Source of the DNA: Nematocida parisii ERTm1
Taxonomy: Eukaryota > Microsporidia
DNA length: 64,000 nucleotides
Reading direction: 5' to 3'
Assembly (NCBI RefSeq): GCF_000250985.1
Contig: NW_013524649.1
Span: 231,396 to 295,395 of the forward strand
A model generated the notes under the pieces. The model saw only the letters and a program-made list of their open reading frames with translations, was not told the origin of the DNA and did no database searches. Every line of letters starts with the position of its first letter. Within the stretch, counting starts at the first letter, position 1. Below are positions 41,401 through 49,342 of the stretch, piece by piece. The translations under genes were made by a program, and so were the position numbers.

Positions 41401-41818
41401 TCTCAGTATATACCTTTATAAATCCTCCTGATAAATTTGCCAATTCCTGCACATCCTTCTTTATTCTCTCCTCCATCTCTTCCATTCTCTTATAAGATAT
41501 GCCAACAAATGACTTAATATTAGAAAATGGCGCCTTCTTGTCCTTCAGGAGGAATGGCAGTCCATTTATGTATATAACTGGCTGATCTCTTAAATTTATC
41601 CAAATAAGCTTTTTCTTGTAGAAGTTCGCTATATTATGAATCCCTTCTGCTGTCGGCTGTGATAACCCAAAAATATTCCCAGTTTTCCGGAAGTTGTTCA
41701 CCCCCACAAACCCAGTTTCATTTTTATATTCATCTAAGATGCAGGGAGGCACTTCCTCCTTCAGAATTGATAGTTCTGTTAACACTAATGGCACGTACCT
41801 GCCTTCTACTTGCTTCAT
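38474..41818 (-). CDS. paladin-like protein: three tandem PTP-fold domains, one with an intact active site
   Basis: Paladin (PALD1) proteins are large phosphatase-related proteins, better known from animals and some protists. This 1,114-residue protein has three repeats of about 350 residues. Each repeat has the NFR-x-x-G-x-x-x-G-L-x-Q-P-T-x-x-G-I start and an LR-x-x-P-V-V-YI-x-G-x-P segment. Only the third has the full PTP signature, FSCQMGRGRTTTGM (CX5R). The second has Ala in place of Cys (QASGYLGRNK). The first has Asn for Cys and Lys for Arg (GFNSSNGLDKTS). So one domain may be catalytic and two are pseudophosphatases. Substrate unknown; phosphoinositide or inositol-phosphate binding is inference from the fold. 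An isolated single gene with a short leader. Confidence 0.75.
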   Translation of the reverse strand: MKQVEGRYVPLVLTELSILKEEVPPCILDEYKNETGFVGVNNFRKTGNIFGLSQPTAEGIHNIANFYKKKLIWINLRDQPVIYINGLPFLLKDKKAPFSNIKSFVGISYKRMEEMEERIKKDVQELANLSGGFIKVYTEKTPKILWASNIYVRKVETVREVFKKIDGIRYYRVPINRINNRESFISVLDVLLNREEEVLGSAYSEYSIGFNSSNGLDKTSYGMSLCLLREVINKKQSVEALNKLSIFTKVIKSIESVHPKENLPEFLIKSGNVIPVLERALKGKYLVIERLVNAMNLPSVRVLVNTVMSSAEYNLLALLLESILRFQNNRTKTALKRCQVYLENYISLILYAIYKKQEMKCSFIEWASGSSVVQGIIQEISSSVLSEDLFIPAIITQHKPIDQGWTAIIGAGTILQADRDMNKLFEKEKNRAKKTQPLVLQIHQPNLKTDVSFLQTSALWLNLRAEPVVYIEGVPHSERDRIDPTSNIRTIPGLTEELVDNQEKILVRRIRNEGSQKQGEIMLFTNEVNKISTKHANVNDKKVQTCKEFVYEMGAEQIDYVRIPMISKAPLNPNLLNMLYTVINSHKGHPIILQASGYLGRNKIAKILVILMAKTEEIRESNEPLPNLPRPGLVRSIETLIRILSNGIQSELIVRSVWSEVMGQDVYSEQSTSCVGQKSLINYILFIALSSYMLENPSIPFRDWLNKRKDILNIYESCVNEIKAMETSRFGGSPENTPIMQEEEQETKMEIINRPWGHVLTPHTILKNDFFPALRIIKADTTDIKGCSNFRSVSFNNDIIVGLAQPTAWGVQSLVDYFNNPQILESIQRMNLSSANKKSSFRQTIHWFCLRQEPIVYIDGFPFVLRTTDMVYENVITEGINREWVEDIEERMKLDCLNESGKGGLVLHNEEIHSGEAILSSETVISTNVLTPKEVFINSRLKYYRMPISDEQTPLPEIFDELYRIIMAAPKPRILIFSCQMGRGRTTTGMVISRLIGFTEHMNTLTCAERKQLLKQKQLDIVYPDTYKIISKLVQALPMGRESKNLVDSIIKECSHIQNIYEAIATRTDNTEYLMRYFYLICFGSFLLEGKEKTFSGYLNDRIEIDVIANEREY

Positions 41819-42079
41819 GTGAAATAAAAATATTTAAAAGAAATAACTTATAACAATCAAAAGTGTGTGCATTTCTGGAAATAAATCCAAAAAAAGACAA
41901 TCTTATTTAAAATTAATTTAAAATTAAATAAAAACGGAAATTTAAATAAAATGCCTGATATTTCAATAATTTTACTCAGATTGGCCATGTGAGAACGCTT
42001 TCTGGCGTGTAAAACAAACAATAAAATATTTTCATATAAAATAAAACCCGATGTAACCCGAAAATACAACAATCAATAT

Positions 42080-42643
42080 TTATTTATGTATGGATATGTT
42101 CCAGTCTTTTTTATAGTCTTCTTTTAGTGAATACACCATTCGTTCTAATAAATCATCTAGTTCTGATATATTATCCTGTGATTGTGGCCCTATCTGTAAG
42201 ACTTTCTGATATTTTTTATCTGCGTATACATAGCCAGATGTGGCGTGCGCCGCGTGGTCACTCACAGAGAGTAGAATACCTTTCATCTGAATCCCTGCGT
42301 TTAGCAGTAGCACAGATATTGCATTGATTATAGCAGGCAGTATATTCTGTCCTGATGATATTACATAGACTTTAATGTCTAGCACACACCTGGGATAGTC
42401 TCTTAGGTATATTATATCCGACAGGATCATTTCAATGCTTTCTTGCATTGCTGCATACTGTGTCCGGGTTTCAGTACTTCCCAGCACGGTGGCACGGACA
42501 GTTCCACTGTATAAGTTAATAATGCTACCAGATGGTTCAAATGGTCCATTAAGCATGGCAAGCACCTTAGATTCTTCATTAGTAACTAAAACACCCGGCT
42601 TATCCATACCCAGTGCGTTATATTCGCAGTCAAAGTATCCCAT
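42080..42643 (-). CDS. RRP46: exosome subunit Rrp46 (RNase PH-like)
   Basis: One of six PH-fold subunits in the ring of the RNA exosome. The 187-residue protein shows SGTVRATVLGSTETR (family: GxTxVxAxVxGP), RDYPRCVLDIKVYVISSGQNILPAIINAISVLLLNAGIQMKG, and SDHAAHATSGYVYADKKYQKVLQI. The short form without N-terminal extension and the central IN(A)xxxALxxAGI block fit Rrp46 better than Rrp41 or Mtr3. ATG at 42643 is used. A second Met twelve residues in would shorten the overlap with the upstream small ORF. Confidence 0.7.
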   Translation of the reverse strand: MGYFDCEYNALGMDKPGVLVTNEESKVLAMLNGPFEPSGSIINLYSGTVRATVLGSTETRTQYAAMQESIEMILSDIIYLRDYPRCVLDIKVYVISSGQNILPAIINAISVLLLNAGIQMKGILLSVSDHAAHATSGYVYADKKYQKVLQIGPQSQDNISELDDLLERMVYSLKEDYKKDWNISIHK

Positions 42644-42783
42644 ACAAAAAATATTTGCAAAGAAACCAACAGAATATACTGGAATACATCAGAATAATTT
42701 ATTATTGTAGTAAACAGACCAATCCCCATGAATATTCCAGAAACAATCAATAAAACCTTAAATTTACTATATTTATATCCCAT
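42586..42783 (-). CDS. possible 65-residue two-pass membrane protein overlapping RRP46
   Basis: ATG at 42783 opens a short frame with two hydrophobic stretches (about FKVLLIVSGIFMGIGLFTTII and FQYILLVSLQIFFVW) and a Trp-containing end. Its last 58 bases overlap the 5' end of RRP46 in another frame. Small two-pass proteins of this size exist in eukaryotic complexes (for example V-ATPase subunit e), but I see no diagnostic motif. It could be a chance frame in the RRP46 leader. Confidence 0.35.
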   Translation of the reverse strand: MGYKYSKFKVLLIVSGIFMGIGLFTTIINYSDVFQYILLVSLQIFFVWDTLTANITHWVWISRVF

Positions 42784-42919
42784 TTAAGTGATTGTTAGAT
42801 CAGAAATAGTAAAAATTAAGCATTTATACAGTAATATTTGTTCTAACGGGTATTTTAATTCAAACATCAAAAATCACCAGAATGTACATGTACACACAAT
42901 ATATGCAGTAATTTCTTAG

Positions 42920-43570
42920 TTATATAATAGAATTCTGCTTTGAATAATACTTCTGTATATATTGCTGCATTCTATGGTATGCCAAATGCACTCTTCCTGT
43001 ATAGTGCTTCTCTCTTTCGCTTTCCACCCAAGGTAAAGACTGCGGGCATTCTTTGCACCGAATCATACTCACACCAGCCTTTGCATTCTTGTCTTCCAGA
43101 AGTCTTAGCTGTGTCTTTGTATACGCTGCCATTTTTTTATACCCATTAATTATAAAAATAGAATACTCTTCATTGAGTGTATTATATTCTAATACTTCTG
43201 GTGGCGGCTGGTGTTTTACCGCAATTAATGATGAAAGAATTTCTTTTATTTCATCCTTTAATTTATTCATGCAGTGTATAAGATGACTCTTATTTTGGAA
43301 GTATTTTACTCTTTGGGGGAAGTCGTTGAATATGTCTAAAAATACAGAAGGTTCTTTCTCCTCTAGTGGTACGTGGTAAAATATGCAGGGTTTCTTGTAG
43401 TTTTGTCTTAGCTCAGTCCTTGGGCATATGCCTAAAATATGATTGTAGCAAATAGACTGCTCATTGCTTATTATTCTGTGTCTACTATTGTCTGTGCACT
43501 CAGCAGGCGATCTTTCATACTTCTGAATTATTTCATCAAATGCAGCTGCGTTCTTGCTTCTCTTTCCCAT
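42920..43570 (-). CDS. LUC7: Luc7-like U1 snRNP protein
   Basis: Luc7 helps U1 snRNP choose weak 5' splice sites. The 216-residue protein keeps both family fingers. The first is CCCH-like (residues about 41-66: ICYNHILGICPRTELRQ to CIFYHV, the Luc7 VCxxxLxGxCPHxLF region). The C-terminal one is CCHH (MIRCKECPQSLPWVESEREKHYTGRVHLAYHRMQ). A helical segment lies between. The RS tail of larger fungi is absent. Its ATG is 21 bp from the end of tRNA-Glu, so its promoter must overlap the tRNA gene. A U1 factor argues that splicing, or a remnant of it, persists here. Confidence 0.8.
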   Translation of the reverse strand: MGKRSKNAAAFDEIIQKYERSPAECTDNSRHRIISNEQSICYNHILGICPRTELRQNYKKPCIFYHVPLEEKEPSVFLDIFNDFPQRVKYFQNKSHLIHCMNKLKDEIKEILSSLIAVKHQPPPEVLEYNTLNEEYSIFIINGYKKMAAYTKTQLRLLEDKNAKAGVSMIRCKECPQSLPWVESEREKHYTGRVHLAYHRMQQYIQKYYSKQNSII

Positions 43571-43591
43571 TGCGCACGGAAAGTAAAAAAT

Positions 43592-43663
43592 TTCCCTTGC
43601 GGGGAATTGAACCCCGGCCGTCGCGGTGAAAACGCGAAATCCTAGCCACTAGACCACAAGGGA
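43592..43663 (-). tRNA. tRNA-Glu (anticodon TTC)
   Basis: On the minus strand, TCCCTTG pairs with CAAGGGA. The D arm is GGTCTAGTGGCTAGGAT. The anticodon stem TCGCG/CGCGA holds loop TTTTCAC (TTC), and the T arm is CCGGGGTTCAATTCCCCG. It is followed by TTTTTTAC. Its U34 is a substrate class for Ctu1/Ncs6, encoded 7 kb away. Confidence 0.97.
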
Positions 43664-43745
43664 TCCATTAAATAGCAAAAACATTTCTGCTGACAGATCT
43701 TCCTTTGTATTCTATTACATGTGGGAAACAAACATTTTTTTTATA

Positions 43746-44444
43746 ATGCTAGATGACCAAAGCATATGGGACAATATTGGAGGGAAAAACTCCTTTTGTT
43801 CTTTTAAGATGAAAACACAGACAGAGACTCTGTGCAGGAATGCAAACAACGTATCAGGAAGGTGCAGCAGAGAAACATGCCCACTCGCCAACTCTAAATA
43901 TGCAACGGTTAGAGAGATAAAGGGGAAACTGTATCTTCTGCTAAAAGAACCAGAAAGAAGGCACAAGCCGAAATCACTCTATGAAAAGATCGAGTTAGGC
44001 GAAGACTATGAAAAGGCCTTTGAGACAATCTGCACTGAGCTAAAGGGCTGGGACCGATTTATTATGCACAAGTGCAAGCAGCGACTTACAAAGCTTTCTG
44101 ACTATATGGAGCGAAAATCGCTTTTAGACGAAATGGGTCGGCCTATATACATTCACAGAAAGAAGAAGGCTGAGAGGCAGGACCGGGCAAGAGAAGCAAA
44201 GGCCGCCAGACAGGCAAAGATTGAGAATGCAATTGAAAAGGAAGTGCTTGAGCGATACAAACTAGGTGTATACGGAAACAAAGGAATGGTAGAGCAAGAA
44301 AAGACCACCAAGCAAGAAGAGAAGAGAAAGAAGTTGGGGCAGGTACAAACCCGGGGAATAAAGTATGTAACAGAATTTGAGGAGGATCCTGAAGAAGAGC
44401 ACGAAGAGGAAGTGAAGAAAAAGCGAATGAAAATGGAGTGGTAG
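43746..44444 (+). CDS. MAK16: 60S ribosome biogenesis factor Mak16
   Basis: Nucleolar factor needed for early pre-60S assembly. The N-terminus has the near-invariant Mak16 block: W-x-x-I...FCSFKMKTQTETLCRNANNVSGRC, then SRETCPLANSKYATVRE, then LKEPERRHKPKSLYEKIEL. A basic helix and the acidic C-terminal tail (FEEDPEEEHEEE) follow. I take the ATG at 43746 (MLDDQSIWDNI), which matches the family start, rather than 43719. It is about 80 bp from the tRNA-Glu gene, divergently arranged. Confidence 0.92.
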   Translation: MLDDQSIWDNIGGKNSFCSFKMKTQTETLCRNANNVSGRCSRETCPLANSKYATVREIKGKLYLLLKEPERRHKPKSLYEKIELGEDYEKAFETICTELKGWDRFIMHKCKQRLTKLSDYMERKSLLDEMGRPIYIHRKKKAERQDRAREAKAARQAKIENAIEKEVLERYKLGVYGNKGMVEQEKTTKQEEKRKKLGQVQTRGIKYVTEFEEDPEEEHEEEVKKKRMKMEW

Positions 44445-44685
44445 CCCAGTTATTATACCGTCTACAAGAGGGACAAGGCGCTGCACTTACAATATGGATA
44501 AATAGACATGCCAGCACGGCTGGACTACATTAGAGTATAAAGGAAATAAATTCTAGTTTTCTTTTTGTTGAATATTTTGGTGCTGTGTATACAGGCAGAA
44601 TTTACTAAAATGGCAGTTATTATAATAAAACGAAAAAAATAACAGTAAAAATATTTAATTATAATTTGCACTTACAAAATATTTT

Positions 44686-45504
44686 ATGGCAGCGGGAAGA
44701 AAAGACAAGCGACCATTTGCCTCTTCTAACAAAAGAGGCCCAGGAGGTCCAGGAGGACAGGGCAGGTTCCAGAGGAAGCCACCCATGAACAAGTCAAAGG
44801 AGGTTGTGCTGCAGCCACATCCACGGTTTAAGGGGGTATTTTTATCCCGAGGAAAGGAAGAAACACTGGCTACTAAAAATTTAACCCCGGGTGTTTCTGT
44901 GTACGGCGAGAAAAGAATACTAGCAGGACCCGATGATGCAAAGGTAGAGTACAGGGCATGGAACCCATTCAGAAGTAAGCTGGCTGCTGGTATTCTAGGG
45001 GGCCTGGAGAACATTCACATTGTTCCCGGATCAAAGGTTTTATATCTTGGTGCAGCATCAGGTACAAGTGTATCTCACGTGTCTGACCTGGTTGGGCCAG
45101 AGGGAGTTGTGTACGCAGTGGAGTTCAGTCACAGATCAGGAAGGGACCTGCTTGGGCTTGCAAAGAAGAGGCCAAACATTGTTCCAATCATTGAAGATGC
45201 AAGACTACCACAGAGGTACAGAATGCTTGTCCCCATGGTTGATGTAATATTTGCTGATGTTGCACAACCTGACCAGGCCCGTATTGTTGGTCTGAATGCC
45301 AAGTACTTCTTAAAGGAGAAAGGAGGAGTAGTTATTTCCATAAAGGCAAACTGCATTGACTCAGTCAAAGCTCCTTCTGAAGTATTTGCAAATGAAGTGA
45401 ACATTCTTAGAAAGCTTGAAATTAAGCCAAAGGAGCAAACCACACTAGAGCCATACGAGAGAGACCACGCAATTGTTGTGGGAATATACAGAGACTCAAA
45501 GTAA
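44686..45504 (+). CDS. NOP1: fibrillarin (box C/D snoRNP 2'-O-methyltransferase)
   Basis: Fibrillarin methylates rRNA riboses guided by C/D snoRNAs. The usual Gly/Arg-rich domain is cut to a short [12 protein letters not shown] stretch (residues about 17-30). The Rossmann domain has RVYLNP-type [51 protein letters not shown] (SAM site), [27 protein letters not shown], and the end [15 protein letters not shown]. The catalytic K-D-K-H set appears present. ATG follows ACAAAATATTTT. GC content is higher than in its neighbours, as in highly expressed genes. Confidence 0.95.
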   Translation: MAAGRKDKRPFASSNKRGPGGPGGQGRFQRKPPMNKSKEVVLQPHPRFKGVFLSRGKEETLATKNLTPGVSVYGEKRILAGPDDAKVEYRAWNPFRSKLAAGILGGLENIHIVPGSKVLYLGAASGTSVSHVSDLVGPEGVVYAVEFSHRSGRDLLGLAKKRPNIVPIIEDARLPQRYRMLVPMVDVIFADVAQPDQARIVGLNAKYFLKEKGGVVISIKANCIDSVKAPSEVFANEVNILRKLEIKPKEQTTLEPYERDHAIVVGIYRDSK

Positions 45505-45796
45505 AAAGTGGTCTTTTATATTAGCATCCAGCCATGCCCGTGCGCGTTGAACTGTGCTTCTAGGGACGGCCAGCCTTTATAAATAAAGATAAGGATAGGA
45601 TCAAGTCGTACTTATACATTAAAGCATGCGTGATCAAAGTGCTACTGAAACCGAGCTGTGTGGGATACTTTCCTAAAAATCAAGCGGTTAATGATGTAAA
45701 CAGCATTTTTTGATCCCAGGGGTTTACATTTTCATTCGCCATTCTTCAATCAGGGGAATTATGATATAAATACTTAGAAATCTTTCTCCGTTATAA
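45505..45796. other. GC-richer spacer
   Basis: About 290 bases with unusually balanced composition, for example GCCATGCCCGTGCGCGTTGA near 45532. There is an 8-bp stem ATGTAAAC/GTTTACAT around 45694-45729. No frame. A non-coding RNA here is possible but I cannot name one. Confidence 0.35.
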
Positions 45797-47485
45797 ATGG
45801 GAGACATAAACATAAAAACATCTAGTTTCGGAGCGTATAAAGACGTGGAAAAGCAAATTAAGAGCCAAGGCGTGATGAAATTTAAGAAAGAAGAGGAAAC
45901 AACAGCAATGTATTTTGCACGAATGGGATCAAACACTCTATTTGGAATCATGGTTATTCTAATGTTTGTTGGATGGATATCAATCCTTCTGCAAATGGAA
46001 ATTCCTGCATTTACACTGGTTGGTCTGTCTAAAACCGCATGTCTGCTGATTGTAGATCTTATACTGTCCGCTGGATGGGTTATTTTCATGGCATCATCAG
46101 TACTGGGAATTTCAAAAGGGATGGAGTACTTGTTCTCACTTGACACACGCCTATTTTCAACAGTTTCAGCGAGTGTTCTTATAGCATGTGGATCAGTTGG
46201 ATGGGCCACATTAATTATGCGGGTGTGCAGTGGAATATTTGGTATTTGGTTCAATGACTATTACATGTGTGTTTGGACACTTACATCACTTAGTACTTTT
46301 ATATGCACAGTAGGAGTAGTTCTGAATTATTATTCAAGATTCTTCTTTACTGAGAATGCAAATGACATTGACAAGCCATTATTTGACATTAAGTCAGATG
46401 AGCCTGTCCCAGACTTAAAAATAGATATATTAGACAAAAATACAAATGCTCCTAATAATATATATTTAGTTGGAGAAAAGCCAAGTGACCAAATATTAAA
46501 TGTAACCGAAGGAACAGTCATACCAACAGCAGGCGATGCACTGGCAAAAGGAAGAGCCACATTCCAAGAAGAATCCAATAAGATAATTACAGGACAGAAG
46601 AATATAAAAAAATACTTTACTGACTATATAATATACTGGGCACTTATAATAGGATTCCCATTCATATTTCTGCCATTATTAGCAGGAACATTTTCATTTA
46701 CAAGTGGAATCCATTGGATAACTCTAATGTCAACATGGTTTAACAGCACAACAAAAATTAACCAAGTATTCTTTTTTCTTATAATAGGAACACTGAATTG
46801 GATTTTTTCTGTATTTATTAGAGTAGTTAGTCTTATATGCGGATCATGCATAGGAGTATACAGATATTCAGAAAATGGTGTTTTTGCAGATGTATATAAC
46901 AAGATAAGCACTATAGGGAGCAAATTTATATTTACGTCATTTAAAGAAACCTTACTCGTTACTTCTGTGAATACCGTGTTCTCTTTATGTTTTCTCTTGT
47001 CATCACTAGGCAAATTAATTTCTGGTAGCTCCAATGGAATTTCAATCGCATTATACATGTTAATTCTATCTATATCTATAATAATGACATTCTTTTCCAG
47101 TATATTATCACTATTCAGTGCATTTAAGTATGTAAAACTAGGAATGTACCCATCATCACTTGCAGAATATGCAAACATGTCATCACTTGATACAGACTGG
47201 AAGTCATACCTTACTATGTGTATGATCTTGTGTTTAACAGTCGTATTCTTACTTCTTGTATTTGGTTCTGCTTTCAGTACACTGGGTATTAATCCGTATA
47301 GAATATTTATTACAGGCACAGGTTCTACATCTATGCTTAAAACTATCTCATCCAAAGTATATCTTATAATTGGATATTCTATCTTAATGTTACTATTTGT
47401 AATAATACCTAGTATATTTGAGATAGTTAAAAGCAGGCCTGGATTAGCAAAAGATTTAGTTATCAATAAGGTTTTACTGAAATAA
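45797..47485 (+). CDS. polytopic membrane protein, unknown
   Basis: A 562-residue protein with a cytosolic N-terminus (about 45 residues) and roughly eleven membrane segments, four before and seven after a polar central loop (residues about 190-270). The C-terminus is basic. The layout resembles choline-transporter-like proteins or other large carriers, but I see none of their signature motifs, so the substrate is unassigned. A PVPDLKIDILDKN stretch in the loop is acidic. Confidence 0.6.
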   Translation: MGDINIKTSSFGAYKDVEKQIKSQGVMKFKKEEETTAMYFARMGSNTLFGIMVILMFVGWISILLQMEIPAFTLVGLSKTACLLIVDLILSAGWVIFMASSVLGISKGMEYLFSLDTRLFSTVSASVLIACGSVGWATLIMRVCSGIFGIWFNDYYMCVWTLTSLSTFICTVGVVLNYYSRFFFTENANDIDKPLFDIKSDEPVPDLKIDILDKNTNAPNNIYLVGEKPSDQILNVTEGTVIPTAGDALAKGRATFQEESNKIITGQKNIKKYFTDYIIYWALIIGFPFIFLPLLAGTFSFTSGIHWITLMSTWFNSTTKINQVFFFLIIGTLNWIFSVFIRVVSLICGSCIGVYRYSENGVFADVYNKISTIGSKFIFTSFKETLLVTSVNTVFSLCFLLSSLGKLISGSSNGISIALYMLILSISIIMTFFSSILSLFSAFKYVKLGMYPSSLAEYANMSSLDTDWKSYLTMCMILCLTVVFLLLVFGSAFSTLGINPYRIFITGTGSTSMLKTISSKVYLIIGYSILMLLFVIIPSIFEIVKSRPGLAKDLVINKVLLK

Positions 47486-47532
47486 TCTAAATTGAAATTA
47501 AATATTTAATTTACATAACCCGTTTATTATAT

Positions 47533-47585
47533 TTTCTGGCATTTCTGGCATTTCTGGTGTTTTCTGGTGTTTTCTGGTATTTGAA
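47533..47585 (+). repeat. tandem TTTCTGG repeat, five units
   Basis: Five successive 9-10 base units: TTTCTGGCA twice, then TTTCTGGTGT twice, then TTTCTGGTAT. Single copies of (A)TTTCTGGTTAT occur in other spacers (for example 35824, 53631, 58563). Confidence 0.75.
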
Positions 47586-47598
47586 TATTTCTATTATA

Positions 47599-47734
47599 TT
47601 CATTTTTATTTTTGTATTTTATTCTTGTGTACGCATATAAATTTACTCATTTATATACTGCACAGCAGTAAAATAGGCTAATTTATATTGAAAGACGCAT
47701 TCTGTCTAAATATACGTATAATACATACAATACA
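47599..47734 (+). repeat. 136-bp non-coding direct repeat, copy 1
   Basis: It begins TTCATTTTTATTTTTGTATT and ends ATACATACAATACA. It matches 55747-55883 with one substitution and one T insertion. Small hairpins CTGC-ACA-GCAG and AGAC-GCATTCT-GTCT lie inside. Both copies lie downstream of a plus-strand gene. Confidence 0.9.
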
Positions 47735-47894
47735 ACATAATTTATACAGTACAAAATAAACACAATATAGTATGCGCATATAACCCCAAAATCCCTATAT
47801 TTAATAAACACAAGGATATCCCTACATAAATAATGAATATTCCTGGATAGTGCAAGAATTCTTTGAAATAAAATATTTCTGTCTTTTGTTTTTT

Positions 47895-48722
47895 ATGGAC
47901 GAAAAGTCACCAGAGATGCACTCTGCGACAAAAACCAATCCAAACACTAAAACAATAAAAGGTCCACAGGGCACCAAGCCACCAGAGAGCTTCATTCTTA
48001 CCAATACTGTACTGAACACGTACGTGTATGAGTATCTTAAGCCACCAACAGATGACACGTATAATATGCTTGAGGCAATCAGTGAACCACTAACAGAAGA
48101 AATAAAGCACAAAAAATTAAAAACAACAAAAAAGAACAAAACAGTCTTAAACAATCTAATAGGATCACTTATTGACACAGTAGACTTATCCACAATAGAA
48201 GTAACAGATGAAGAGAAAAGGAGCAGAAGGATAAACAACAAATTTGAACATCCACAGAGTATAAATGACGGTCTAACAACTATTTTAAGCAGTATACTAG
48301 AAGAATCACCAACAAAAAACAATGAAGAAACCGTTAATTATTTTGAAATATTAAAAAAAGTAGAAGAAATGAACAGAACAAATAAAAGCAAAATACTGAA
48401 TAACAGGTCAGTTTATTTAAGTCATATGTTCTATCAGTCTTTATTAGACAAGATAGACAGCAACATTGAGAATTTATTTAAAAAATTAAAAAAGAAGAAG
48501 AAGAAGGAGGATGACACGAATTATTGTCAGGAGCTAGAAGATCTTTTAGAAAAAAGAAACAATTTCAAAGAGATATGCCAAGAGATTCCAAAAGATTTAG
48601 ATGAGATAAGAGAACCAACAGATGTGGGAATAGAAAGCATAGAGGATATTTTAGATGAAAAGGATCTAGAAACCATAAAGGACTTACTACCAAGTAAATA
48701 TTTAGAATCCTGGATAAATTAA
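47895..48722 (+). CDS. Ada3/Ngg1-like transcriptional adaptor, tentative
   Basis: SAGA-type histone acetyltransferase complexes contain Ada3. This 275-residue protein has a polar N-terminus, a middle rich in Lys/Glu helices, and the pattern VYLSHMFYQSLLDKIDSNIENLFKKLKKKKKK followed by LEDLLEKRNNFKEI. That resembles the Ada3 C-terminal order: a helix with Y-x-x-x-x-D-x-x-x-x-I, a poly-Lys stretch, then a short ..LLEKR.. helix. No domain is decisive, so the call is weak. ATG at 47895 is chosen over the GTG at 47850. Confidence 0.4.
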   Translation: MDEKSPEMHSATKTNPNTKTIKGPQGTKPPESFILTNTVLNTYVYEYLKPPTDDTYNMLEAISEPLTEEIKHKKLKTTKKNKTVLNNLIGSLIDTVDLSTIEVTDEEKRSRRINNKFEHPQSINDGLTTILSSILEESPTKNNEETVNYFEILKKVEEMNRTNKSKILNNRSVYLSHMFYQSLLDKIDSNIENLFKKLKKKKKKEDDTNYCQELEDLLEKRNNFKEICQEIPKDLDEIREPTDVGIESIEDILDEKDLETIKDLLPSKYLESWIN

Positions 48723-49342
48723 ATGTATAACATTGCATAGCACCTTGTGTATAATGCTTAATTATAAGAATAATTCTAGTTATCTCAGCATTATTGCCAC
48801 AGTATATTATAAATAAAACAACAAATTACGTATTACACATAGATTACTTAGTTTTAGTCATAGAGACAAATAATTTTTATTTTTGATACCCTAGAACTTA
48901 TCATAATTGAATAAAAGAAGAAATGCTCAGAGAACAAAAATATCATAAATGAATAACCCGATATAACCCGAAATTCAAAAAATAATTTTGAATATTTCTG
49001 TGTGTATAGTAAATTTAATACGCATGGATTAATTAGAATATTGATCTAGAATGTTCTATTTAGGGTTAATTCGGATTATGTTTAAGAACAATTTGGATAA
49101 TTATCTAGTAAGATCTAATTAATACTGTGTCTAATAACATGCACAGAATAGCATACATATACAGTAACATAAGGTATTTTGTTATTTGTGTATTATTTAA
49201 TAGCAAAATACCTTATTTACTTACTAATTCTATTGTTCTATGTTAATTGTGTGCTTCTTCTATTTACTTGTATTTCGAATGATTTAGACCGGTTCTATAG
49301 ACATCTAAGCTTTAAGTACTGAAATTTGCAGAATTTTTATTT
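48723..49342. other. AT-rich spacer with paired CCC motifs
   Basis: GAATAACCCGATATAACCCGAAATTC (about 48951) carries two motif copies; GGGTTAATTCGGATTATG lies near 49068 in the other sense. A TTACACATAG word is at 48834. No coding-like frame. The last bases before the next ATG are GAAATTTGCAGAATTTTTATTT. Confidence 0.5.

Larger units (their letters stand above)
47486..47894. other. spacer with CCC motif, TTTCTGG tandem array and 136-bp repeat
   Basis: It contains ATAACCCGTTTATT near 47515, the tandem array at 47533-47585 and the long repeat copy at 47599-47734. A GTG-opened frame from 47850 is not used because the ATG at 47895 is available. Confidence 0.6.

Noticed and set aside
44143-44517. 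Minus-strand ORFs opposite Mak16 and fibrillarin
   Set aside because: They are antisense shadows with Leu/Phe/Ser-rich composition and no family likeness.
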